DNA from: Daphnia carinata | Lineage: Eukaryota > Arthropoda > Branchiopoda > Diplostraca > Daphniidae | Length of the DNA stretch: 64,000 bases | Assembly: GCF_022539665.2 (NCBI RefSeq) | Contig: NC_081336.1 | Coordinates: forward strand, 6,740,278-6,804,277 | Direction of reading: 5' to 3' | Shown: in pieces, positions 22,638 to 33,718 of the stretch | Position numbering within the stretch: position 1 is the stretch's first letter | Layout: the number at the start of each line of letters is the position of its first letter | The notes under the pieces: model-generated | The model's input: the letters and a program-made list of their open reading frames with translations, nothing else | What the model was told of the DNA's origin: nothing | The model's database searches: none | Translations under genes and position numbers: made by a program

Positions 22638-24398
22638 CTAGACGGTTGAAACCATCTCTCCGTAGATTGAGATAAGATTCTTAGCCGCCTCCTCTCGTGC
22701 TCCAGGAGTTGAAGATGAATAGCAGTCGGACTGATACTTGTGAATAAGCGGGAAACGTTCTAGGATGTAATCGGGTAAACCGTTCATCAATCCAAAGCTA
22801 TCCAGGGGTGAAAACAGTTCTCGGCACACGGCAAAGTAGTTGTGGTCGTTATAGAGACGATAACACATATCTTGCTCACTATAGCTCACGCAGTGGGGAT
22901 CGGAAGGTAAATGTTCACAACCGGCATTATCACTCGCATAAGGAACGTCAAAATTGTTTGGCCGATCTGAAATAAAGGTCATAAGAAATTTGAAGATCTA
23001 TGCTATTTCAGGTTTTATTGACTATATAAGAAAAATTACCATTTTCGATTTTTTCTAAATCGACGACTACTATATTTTCACCGTCCACGATCTTCAGTAT
23101 TCCATCCAAACTAACGGCTATATTATAGAGACTTAAATCAGTGACATACAGTCTGAAACCAGCAGTCCCGTTCGTGAATTTGTCAGCAATTTTTAACATC
23201 TGCAGAGCCGCATCAATGCGTTCAGTCAAAGAGGCGTCAGGTAGCCACTGTGCTAGGTTTGGTCCGACATATTCTTCTACTATCACTCGACCGCACGCCC
23301 CGTAGTAGACAGGAAAAGGCCATCCTTTGTTGGCCGGAAAAGACTAAGATACGATTTTTATAAGGGCTGATTAAGCAAGGGCACGCGTAGTGCAAAAGAA
23401 TATGCTTACCTGAAAAATTAAGGGCTCTGAATTGAGTAGTAGTAAGGTCATCAAATTATACAGACAAGTTAAGCGGTAAAGTCCAAAATTATTCTTTACG
23501 AATTCATTTTCAATATAACTCAGCTTGCGTTGTGAAGGGCAAATTAACAAGTCACTTCCTTGGAACAGATCGGCGGATCCCTCTAGCGCATTACTCCTTA
23601 GATCATGAGATGCAGGGTCAAAGTTGCGTAAACGATGAACAAGCGTACTGCAATTTCCTTGCAAATCCTTTACCCGGTCTACCCACACATTCTGATGCGT
23701 GTACGGACGAACAGCTGTCGACACGCTCAGCTGCTCAATTGGTCTTCTGAGGAGTCCTACTGATTGCTCTAGTATATGACGATCAAGCTGTTCAAGTTTT
23801 GCATTATGGCCTAGCTTTTTTAGCACAACCTGCAAATTAGAAGAATATTAAGTACTTCTTATGAACTGAAAGTGACCCATGTCACCATTCAAATTTCAAT
23901 AGGTTACTACAAAATGAATAAGACGGGTATGATGAACACGTTGCTTACAGAACTTACATGTTTATCCTTGAAAGTGGCAAAATAAACATTTCTTTTATTG
24001 AGTAACTGAGTTGCTTTGTATCTTGACCACGTCTCTGGCACAATATCACCAGTAAGGAAAGCGGGACACAGCTGAACTCCAAAGCATGCAGGACATTTTT
24101 TGATTTCCAGAAACTTCTCATCTGCCACATTAAGGTATATGGGAATGGCTGACCTAAGGAGGGCGGTTGAAAAAACACCAAATATTGCTATCCACACTAG
24201 TATTGGTGTCATTATTGAACAACAAAAACGGGATTCCTTTTTTTGATTTTTCGATATATCGCCTTTGCTTTCAAGCAGCTGCTGCTTTTCGCCACTTTCT
24301 AAAGAAATCCTTTCTTTGAAAATTTCTGTTCGGAAACGCATTTTCAACGTTGAATATAACTTCTCAGAAGCCGAAATAACCCTTCGCCTTCGTCTCAT
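22638..24398 (-). CDS. DIPK2: DIPK2-family divergent protein kinase-domain protein
   Basis: The gene has four exons on the minus strand: 24398-23958, 23829-23410, 23343-23040, 22966-22638. The predicted protein is 497 aa. A cytoplasmic basic N-terminus (MRRRRRVIS) is followed by one membrane segment at about residues 63-85, so it is a type II secretory-pathway protein. The lumenal part opens with KCPACFGVQLCPAFL and includes VVLKKLGHNAKL, GWPFPVYYGACGRVIVEEYVG, DLSLYNIAV (catalytic-loop-like D...N) and KIVDGENIVV (DFG-like). These match DIPK2A/DIPK2B (C3orf58, CXorf36). Human DIPK2A is 430 aa; the extra length is at the N-terminus. DIPK2A is reported as a Golgi or secreted factor; enzymatic activity is uncertain. 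The gene is convergent with SNRNP35, with 206 bp between stops. Confidence 0.9.
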
Positions 24399-25386
24399 CT
24401 CGTCCTAAGCCTTGTTTTGATTTTATTGCTTGTTTTGTTTAGGGGCTGCATATTGCCAGTTCTAAAAAAAAGTAAACGCCCCCTATTGCCGGTATGTCGA
24501 CATGATTGCCAAAATGTCTAAAACTCTAGTGCTAGCAGTCTAAGTACTAGGTAGCGATGTGGTAGTCCATGGCAATATTTGTTATGACTTGTGAGACTAG
24601 TGAGAGTAGTGATAAGACCTTCCCAATAACTCATTTCTTCAACATATTGGTGGTTTTTTCCAAGATAAGTATTTTTTGCTATGTTTATTATTTGAAGGCT
24701 GGAATTACTTTAGATCTTGTTTTTGTTTGAGACCGTGGCCAAAAAAGATGGTTTGAAAATCGTATGGCTAATTTGATATGGCAATCAAAAAGGGACTATC
24801 GGGAGTTAACAGGTTGCAGGGAAGGAAGAAGGGGGATGTCTAAAGTGCCAGATTTGGGCATTTAGTTTTGGATCGTTTTCAGCGCCTTCTCTTAAGCAAG
24901 TTAATGCAGTGGTAATAGTGCAATTTGACTGCATTTGTTGCTATTCATTGGTGTTGTGCTGCCGTAACGCGTACCATTTACGCATGTACAAATGGGGTTT
25001 CAGATGAAAAACAACAGGGATTTGTAAAAGAATCAACAATTCATGTCGGTTGCATACAACCTGTTTTTGGAGGAGGCAATGTTCACATCGAGAAAGTGCA
25101 ACGACTGTGATAATATTGAGGTGGTTAGGTAGCGTAAAAAACGCTTTAAAACGATAAGTTTCAATAAATTATCAAGTACAGATAAACCCATTCGCATCAA
25201 AATAGGTTTTATGATGTAAAAGGCCTTGAGTCGCATAACGAATTAAAGAATTGCTATTATGGTAGATGAAGTCCAAAGCAATCACGATCAATTTTTCTGA
25301 AAAAGCTATTGAACAGCAATTCTAAGTAAGTGATTAAGTAATGAATTAATGAGGAAATTCAAGGACAAGGGTTGGAACATGATGGG
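24399..25386. other. Intergenic region, DIPK2 to Pro/Tyr-rich gene
   Basis: About 1 kb between two divergent genes, presumably containing both promoters. I see no coding exon. Small frames at 24925-25110 and 25033-25236 overlap on opposite strands and look random. Confidence 0.35.
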
Positions 25387-25393
25387 TATATAA
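25387..25393 (+). promoter_or_regulatory. TATA box of the Pro/Tyr-rich secreted protein gene
   Basis: TATATAA lies 78 bp before the proposed ATG at 25471. A start site near 25417 would leave a 5' UTR of about 54 bp. Strong TATA boxes and short leaders are common in arthropod cuticle and other tissue-specific secreted-protein genes. No initiator element is clear. Confidence 0.5.
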
Positions 25394-25470
25394 CTAGATG
25401 GAAGACTATACTCTAGCACAAACGCACTACTCTCCGCTTTTGAAACATCCAGCCGGATCCTGTCACCACA

Positions 25471-26145
25471 ATGGAGGTCCCTGTTATGGTATATTCCATT
25501 TACCAATTCTCGTTACTGTAATCGGTACGCTTTTAAATGGTAAATTATTTTTGTCTTTATTGTATTAAGGTTGTCCTTTTGTGTGGAGTCTTGATAATTA
25601 CTATTGAAGCTGGAGTTGTAACTCGTCTTCGTCGCTCTCCTTCCAGCGATAAAATTGCCAATAAATTCAGAATTCCGCACATTGCTTTGGTTGGTCTAGT
25701 CGATCAACCCGTACCAACGGCAATTGGTATCCCCCAGAAAACCCTTTACGCACCAACTTCTTATGGACCCCCACCACTTCCTGTTTCCTACCCAGCACCA
25801 GCGTACCCTTCACCTTCATACGCCCCTCCATCACCAAGTTATATGTCACCAATGATGTCATATCAATCGTCGTACGTACCACAACAGACACCGAACCAGT
25901 ACTATCAGTCGCCAATGTACATGCCTCCACAGACACCCTATCAAGCCGCGCAACAGCCATTGGCAACTGAGCCCCAACAGGAGCAAATCCTTCCCGTGCC
26001 AAAACCCAATGGCTTAGCAAACGCTACAGACCAAGTGGCAACCAAAGATTTTCAGATGGAATCTACCGATTTATCCTTAACCGATTTGAGGATTGATGGT
26101 ACTAGCCAGGACAAATCCAGTTGGGAAACCGAAACTTCTTTTTAG
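25471..26145 (+). CDS. Secreted Pro/Tyr-rich protein, cuticle- or matrix-like
   Basis: My preferred model is two exons, 25471-25488 (only MEVPVM) and 25570-26145, giving 197 aa. A start at 25537 that reads through without the intron is the alternative. The spliced form gives a clean signal peptide (VVLLCGVLIITIEAG) and a tiny first exon, as is usual for arthropod cuticle genes. It also fits the TATA box at 25387. After a basic segment (VVTRLRRSPSS) a Pro/Tyr/Ser/Gln-rich region spans about residues 60-140, with short irregular repeats of the YxSPxY and PPQTPYQ kind. The last 50 residues are acidic. AATAAA follows at about 26170. I recognise no named domain (no RR consensus), so cuticular or extracellular-matrix function is inference from composition. 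Confidence 0.65.
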
Positions 26146-27029
26146 TTTTTTGAACACTCGCTTTATGTAATAAATATTCTTTTTTACACAATCACCATGC
26201 ACAAATTCTTGTTGCACTCTTTAAAAACACTGTCACTTGGTATTACTAACCAACTAAAAGATGCCTAGACTAAAGCGGGGGCCCTATTTAGCAGTTGACT
26301 ATTTTGCGTCAAAGTCAAACCTGTCATTACGGGTCCCTGGTCAACAATCAACAGAAAATAAAGTGAACAAGCAGTACTATCTGAGCTTTTTAAGCTATTC
26401 AGTATCAGGTTAACTGTGGTAAAGGGTGGACAGAACATAGACAGACAGATTTCAGTCATTAAGTAAAGAACAAGGGTTTACAAAAACATATTTGTCGACT
26501 AACGTAAAAAAATATTGGATCGAGATTGTATTTTTTAATTCAATAAAATAAGTTTCATCCTTTTCATTAACATATGGTAGGTAGCGCAGATTCAAAGTTA
26601 AATTGAATTTCGGGAGTAAATCACGGTGCGTTCTTTTGAGTTTGTCTGTTTAGTGAAATCTACTGTTTCCTGTTTGCCAGTTTTTCGTAAAAGAATGCCC
26701 GGTTGTCAATAACTACTTTTACGAAAACACGTACTCTTTCAGGAATCTTAATGAAAACAGCAGTTTGTGAAAAATTGGATTTTTGTAGATAAGTTTGTGT
26801 TTTTATCTCTGACTGCTTATTTTTATTTTCGCGAAATAGTTAAATGTCAATCAAAGTATAATTTTTGTCCGTAAGATGGCTTAGGCTTGTATCGTATCGC
26901 CCATGATGATGGTCGTGTAATTCGGTGTTGAAAGTTTTTGTCTTTGGTTTTTATATTCATCGTAATTGTTATAAAATCTTTCGAAGTGGTTGTGGAACTG
27001 TTTTCAAGTTTTATGTACTGAATTCAGCC
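26146..27029. other. Intergenic region, Pro/Tyr-rich gene to importin alpha
   Basis: About 880 bp of AT-rich sequence. It includes a likely poly(A) signal near 26170 for the upstream gene and the 5' region of importin alpha. I see nothing else. Confidence 0.35.
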
Positions 27030-29760
27030 ATGGCGTCACACGATAATAATGCGAAAGGACGTTTGCAAACTTACAAGAATCAGGGCAAAGACGTGGAGGT
27101 AAGACTGATGACACAATTAGGACATAAATAAGTTTTCTTTTGGTATCCCATTTGCGTTTGGCCGATTTCACTAGGGCGTAGTAGTTTTCGTTTGGTTCGC
27201 CGGTAATATAAAAATCCTTTTTTTATTTTCAGGAGATGAGGAGAAGGAGAAATGAAGTTACAGTAGAACTGAGGAAAAACAAGAGAGAAGAAACTCTTCT
27301 CAAGAAACGGAATGTGCCTAATACTGACTCTACAGGTACCCTTTTGCATTCTTAAATGTTTCCTTATGAACCCCATTGCATTGTTTCATGGTGGTTTATT
27401 ATAAGGGTTTCTTCACTGTTTAATGTCCATCATATCTTTATCACAACTGTACAATTGGTAATCACTTTTACAGTGCATTGTGAATGTAATTGTTTGAAAA
27501 TTTACTAGAAATTTGCACTTCACCTAGAACTAAAAACTTCACTAATCACACTAAATCTACTTATGTAAGAAAGGAATCTTGAATGAATCAACGCTGAAGT
27601 TAGCAGTGAATGTTTAAATTTATAATTTCAGCTCACCAGAGTTTTTTTTTCCAATACTAAAGTCATACATGCCTTGTAACTTTGATATCAACAGATGAGG
27701 ATGAAGCAGAGAGAGGCCTTTCGTTGGCGGGACTAGAACAGATAGTTGCTAATGCATCCAGTCCAGACCCTGACATTCAATTAGCAGCAGTGCAAGCGGC
27801 TAGAAAGCTCTTATCGTCGGATCGTAACCCACCGATTGATGCACTTATTCAAAGCGGGGTTCTACCAGTATTTGTTAAATGCCTAGAACGCCAAGACAAG
27901 TATGAAATCGTAATATTTCACTCAATTATCTGAAGCCAAATAAGTTTATGTGGATCCGTGGGCTCATGTTATTGCTCCGACTTCTGTTTTATGTTTATTG
28001 TTGTCTTTTTATGTTTAGTGCCGCACTTCAGTTCGAGGCAGCTTGGGCATTAACAAACATTGCTTCTGGAACATCTGCCCAGACTCAAGTACAGTAAAAC
28101 TACAGTTTCTTGTTCAAATTTGAAAGCTTATCTTTTAATTTTCCTTCAATAGGCGGTAGTGGAAGCCAACGCAGTTCCCTTGTTTCTCATGTTACTACAT
28201 TCACCTCATCCAAATGTCTGCGAACAAGCTGTATGGGCACTGGGAAATATCATAGGCGATGGTCCACATCTGCGAGACTATGTTATTAGTTTGGGAGTAG
28301 TGCCCATCTTACTGAGTTTTGTGACAGACACGATACCCATAAGCTTCCTTCGTAACGTGGCATGGGTAATCGTGAACCTCTGCCGCAACAAAGACCCCCC
28401 ACCGCATGTCGATACCATTCGAGAACTGCTGCCAGCTCTTAATACCCTCATCCATCATACTGACACCAACGTAAGATAATTAAATTTAGAGCATCAATTA
28501 GCCTTAACTTCCATTCATTTTCTTTGTACAGATTTTAGTTGACACAGTTTGGGCTCTTAGTTATTTGACCGACGGTGGAAATGAGCAAATTCAAATGGTT
28601 ATCGATAATGGTGTGGTGCCAAGCCTGGTGCCTCTTCTTTCACATAAAGATGTCAAGGTAAAGACTTTTGTTTCAGTTTTACATTTCCAACAGTATAATG
28701 GTAACATAAAATGTTTAGGTTCAAACGGCTGCACTGAGGGCAGTAGGCAACATCGTCACCGGTACCGATGCACAAACTCAGTGTGTGTTGAATTGCGATG
28801 CGCTAGCTCACTTTCAAACCCTTTTAAATCACCATAAAGAGAAAATCAATAAGGTAATTGTCAACAATCTTGAGTTATATTATTCTGTTTCTATGTTCTA
28901 TTTTTTTGCTATTTCATTTCTCTCTTAGGAAGCATTGTGGTTCCTTTCTAACGTTACTGCGGGAAATCAGCAGCAAGTACAAGCTGTAATCGATGCTGGT
29001 CTAGTTCCTTTGATAGTTCAACATTTGTCAAGGGTAAAAGTGTAGAAAGCTAAACGTTTTTCCGCTGGATAGTAATTATTTCATATCGATGTAATAGGGA
29101 GAATTTCAGACACAAAAGGAAGCTGCGTGGGCTGTAACCAATTTGACGATCAGTGGGCGTAAACAGCAAGTGGCTTATCTAGTTCAATGTGGCGTTATAT
29201 CTCCATTTTGTCATCTCTTCTGTCATGTAAAGATCCTCAGGTATAGCGCAATTAATTATTTTTCCCATTCGTTTATACCTAACGTATTTTAATTCTAACT
29301 ATTTTTTTTCCTCTTTTTTGGCTTCCCGTCGCAGGTTATTCAAGTTGTTTTGGACGGCATTTCTAATGTTCTGCGTATGGCTGCACCGGGTCCGGAAAGA
29401 GATTCTGTTGCGACTTTAATAGAGGAATGCGGAGGTATTAAAAGCTTGATTCTGTTCATAGTAATTGAACGCAGATAATTTTGCATAATCTTCTATCTCA
29501 AATTCTAGGACTTGATAAGATCGAGACGTTGCAGAATCACGAAAATGTTGACATTTATAAATTGGCTTATGATATCATTGAGCAGTACTTCTCTGAAGAG
29601 GTATGATACTCTCCATGATTAGATATCTTTTCTACAAGCTCATGCAATTATGTTGTTTTCCTAGGTGGCTGAAGATCCGAATCTTGTTCCAGAAGCTAGT
29701 GATGATGGATTTCAATTTGATGCTAATCCCGGCGTCCCCAAAGAAGGATTCCAGTTCTAA
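27030..29760 (+). CDS. KPNA4: Importin subunit alpha (KPNA3/KPNA4 type), with an apparent 2-bp frameshift
   Basis: The gene has 12 exons: 27030-27098, 27233-27335, 27695-27899, 28019-28088, 28153-28470, 28532-28657, 28719-28853, 28929-29033, 29098-29240, 29335-29434, 29509-29600, 29665-29760. The N-terminal importin-beta-binding domain ([18 protein letters not shown]) is followed by about ten armadillo repeats with the usual Trp/Asn ladder ([62 protein letters not shown]). The C-terminus is [16 protein letters not shown], typical of the alpha-3/alpha-4 group. Importin alpha carries proteins with classical NLSs into the nucleus with importin beta. Exon sizes sum to 1562 nt, two too many. Exon 9 contains an apparent extra CT near 29215-29218. 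A donor GTAAAG at 29227 would restore the frame (515 aa) at the cost of a few residues. Confidence 0.93.
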
Positions 29761-32700
29761 ATCAATGGTAAAGGAGTATCTACACAAGAATGGAGTAAAA
29801 TATCGGGGAAAAGATCGGGGAAATCTTGGAAATCGTGGAGGATATGGGAGAACTGTTCTTTTGGCAATTTAGAATGTAGACTTCTGTTGTGTTTTCCCAA
29901 TAATCTTATTTTTGGTTCTATTTTTCCAAGTCACTTAACTTCAACAGCTTCCCCAACAGTTAACTAGTTCTCTTAGATTCAATCATGCCAAGTGACAAAA
30001 CTTTTTTCAATCAACCTTGTTTATCAGGCACCTTGCGCCTCTTTTGGACAACTCCTCTGTCTGCATTACTGCAATACACTAGTTGCTGTACAGAATACTG
30101 GTGGAGAAAAATGTTTTGTGATTTAGCTAGTTGTTTCATTTCACCTAATAAACATTTCATCCAACTACAAGAAAGTATTAATTTTTTTTTTTCAGGTTTG
30201 ATAACACTTAGGGTTTTTGAAAAACAATGTTCCTTTAAAACTCTGCCAAACCATTGTTTAAAAATCTCCTAAAGTTAAACTACCTTAGTCCTTAGACGTC
30301 TTTCACACCTGTATGTTTTGTTAACCATTAACAGATTTCTTTTTTATTTGATAATGAAATAGGAAACCCAGCTTACATTCTGTAGATAACATTTCTTTAT
30401 AATACTCCAAATTCGAAAATGATTTGGAGAGTTGTGAAGCAGATTGTAGTAAAAAGAAGCTGGGAGACAACCAGATCAGGTTGAACAAGTTTCAGTGGCA
30501 GCAGATACTACAATAAGTTTTGCAAATGTCGTCATTGCTATCAAAAGCAGGTTTGTGGTAAAATCAAGAGAAAGGGGAGAAAATCAATGGCTTTTGACTT
30601 GACTATCGATGTTGCAATGTCAGAGAAAAAAAGTGGGTAATTGAAACGATTCTAGCAAGCAAGCAGTATGTTTTTCTTTAATTTTTGTGTGAGCTTTACT
30701 GGGCGATGCATATGTGGTTGAAAATGGCATAAAAAAGTAACGAAATTTATAGAGAAAAGTATGGCATTTTCAAGTTTTTTTATTTTCATAATTTCATTCA
30801 TTATTAATTTTTAAACTATGTTTTTTCATTTTTCAGTTTCTACCATACGAATTTACTTGGTCCTGCTCTAGCGTCTGCTTTTTTAGTTTGTGAAGGTTGG
30901 AAGTCTACATTCGGCTTACAACTAAGAAGATAGCGATTTTCACATCTTTAATATTTTCCCACGTCACGATTGTTTGCCAGTGTTAAATTTGTACCATTCT
31001 AATGTATCGGAATAGGACTTGCCATTTGATTTACCCCAACATATTCTTGGAACTATGATACTGTTTGTTGAAATTTCTGCAGCTGAACTCGGATAGGACT
31101 TCGAGGCTCGACCAATTGCTGGTTAAGGTAAAGCATTATTGCAAACGTTTATCCTTATTTTGTAAACCTACATAGAACAAAAGTGACAGAGATTAGTAAG
31201 AATTCAACACAATAGAAGTTTAAGAGAAGATAAAATCTGTTATTGGCATTTCTGATTAGACGTAACCAAGATCTAGTAACGATTAGGTCAACAGTATTTC
31301 TGGGGTCGTCTTTTATGTTCTTTTTCTTTAGATAGCAATGAGAAATATGGAACGATTTCCTAGTGAAAGTGCGTTACTGTCATAACGTCCTTAAGTAGAA
31401 GGGACTCTTCGTGGTTTCCTTAAAGGAAAATTTGACAGACGACATTTGAACTATTAACAGCTTAACTTTAAAAGTTGTGATTCAAGGTATACAGCCTGTG
31501 GATTCGTTCTTAAAGCTTGGTAAGGGTAATATAGTTGGAATGCATCGGGATTAAGCCAGATAACTTTATACGGTGTCAGATAAAATCTAAGTACTTTCCG
31601 ACCTTTTATTATTTTTCCCATCCTTTAACCTTCTGGAAAATCTTGGCTAATCGACCAACACGGTTGTATTTCGTTTTGCATATTTTGATTCGCAATCGCA
31701 TGAAATGCCTTGTCCTAACTTGCTCAGACCACGTCAAATCCCGCCGATCCCATCACATCCTGTCAAATCTCGCCAAATCCAGAATATTTATCGAATGTAC
31801 CAGCGCAGAGTTCTGATTTACTATATACAATCTCAATTCCTACTTAGAAAGCAAACAAAGTAAGGTACTGGTTAGAGCCTTAAAACAACTTGTGGTACAA
31901 ATAATTACAAACGTTCATATTCGAGTGAATGACGCGCACAAAAAACAAAAAAACCTAAAAATTTCCCTTATGGCCTATTTTTTGAATCACTTATGCTGTA
32001 GTAGGTAATGTGGGAATCGCTTTTAGTAAAAAGAAAAAAAATGTAATTCCTTTTTTGGGTCACACTGGTATGTGGTATAAAATTTATTGGTTCTGTCTTT
32101 TAACATAAAAAAATATGTTTAATTTCATGGTTTTCTTGTGAGGTTATTCAAACCAGTTGACTATAATGATTTGCTCGTCTTATGGAATTTGCCAGTTGGC
32201 TGCATTCTCTGCATAGCAAAGAAAGAAAGTCAAATTAATCGTTTATCTTGACACGAGTAAGTGAACATCTCACCAGCCAAACCTGTATCTTTAGTCCCAC
32301 CACTTTCTTCTTAGGAATATTGGAGACTGAAATTACTGTCATATATCTGGGCTATTTGCATTGCACAGGCTGTGACGAAGTACCTTCTGTCCTACAGCAG
32401 CAATAATGAGCTATTCACGCAACAAGGGCTCCTTGATTCCGCTTCAAAAAGCTGCGTATGCGAAACATTGGCCGCCGTGCTCGAAAGGCTTATTTGCAAT
32501 ACCAAAAAAAAGATACGTTTGACAGTTTTTCTCGGTTTTGTTTAATGAGAATTTTTCATATCCTATTGTTATTTTAATTGCAGGTAGTCGAGCATTCTTC
32601 GTTTAGTCGGTGCACTGTCCAAGTTGCGCCAAAGGTACACACCCGTAACGTTAATAATAACAGGAGAAATTCGAACCGGAATTTTTTAAAACAGTGTGTT

Positions 32701-33718
32701 GAGAAAAGAAAAATCATTTCTCCGATGGTTGGAGGTTTAATAGATGTAAAATGGACAGCGTAATTCGCAATTGGTTTATTGCAGACCAGCTGTATGGAGT
32801 AATTTTCAGCGGAATCTGACGCAAAAAGGAGAAACAAGTACTTAAGGGAAATTCTACTAATATACTATTATTGTAAACACATTTTTTTTCCTGGTTAGGT
32901 TATTGTCCCACCATTACGGATGGAGTGGTTGTATCCTGTTAGATGGGTAAACTGTGACTGGAATCTACAAAGAGACTTAACAGGTTCGTGATCTTACTTC
33001 ACTTGAAGCGTTTGCCAAATTTTTAATAGCGTCTCGTTCACGATCTTCCATACGGCAGTCGGTACAACTAGGGAGATATAAAAATTTCTAATTAAAAGAT
33101 TGGAATCAATTGCCCATAATTTTTATTATAACCTGTTAACATTAGCCAGTGACATCCACCGCGTTATTTTGCGATTTTCTTCACATCTGTGGCCTAATTC
33201 TCTCAAACGGCACAATACTCTATGATTATGACTTGGTGCTACTCAATTTCAACAATGTAAAAGTAGGCTTAAACGTATAGTGGGGGAACAGTATAGATAG
33301 AGAGGAGTCTCTCGAACGCCCGACCGTCAAATACCCCCGGAGCGAGAAAGTGGTATATTTTCAGCTCAGTTTCTCTTCCACTCTCTCTTTTTTTCAGATT
33401 CTTTCACACCGAGCGTTGAACATTTTTCCTAGTCGTTGACCTGATTGTTGGATTGTCTCGCTCAGTTTTCTTTGCCTACCTTACGCCTTCCATTCTCTCT
33501 TTTCCCTGCACGACTGTCTACTCTAGGTTGTACAGCGCGCACAAGCTATCTAGCAGCTGAAAGAGATAGACGTCCATTTCGTAGTGGTCATCATTTCAAG
33601 AGCCAACGATTCCCTTTTTTTTTGTTCGCGCACCCTACAAGTGATTTTGTTTTTTTGAACCCCTTCATGTGGGGTTGTACCGTTTTTGTTTAACCGAAAG
33701 TGTTGACATCGCTAACAA
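29761..33718. other. Long gene-free interval before ABCH C
   Basis: About 4 kb with no supportable coding exon. Open frames here are short, on both strands, and lack family signals. The last 350 bp (33370-33718) are pyrimidine-rich and probably the ABCH C 5' UTR. An initiator-like CTCAGTT sits near 33365-33371, without a TATA box at the expected distance. Confidence 0.4.

Noticed and set aside
25667..26020. Minus-strand 117-codon frame
   Set aside because: Antisense shadow of the Pro/Tyr-rich gene, whose repeated CCA/TAT codons keep the opposite frame open.
29098..29240. Calling importin alpha a pseudogene because of the frameshift
   Set aside because: All other exons and splice sites are intact and strongly conserved, and a frame-restoring donor or sequencing error explains a single 2-bp indel better.
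31535..31816. 93-codon plus-strand frame in the 4-kb gene-free interval
   Set aside because: Random-looking peptide, no codon bias, no neighbouring exon.
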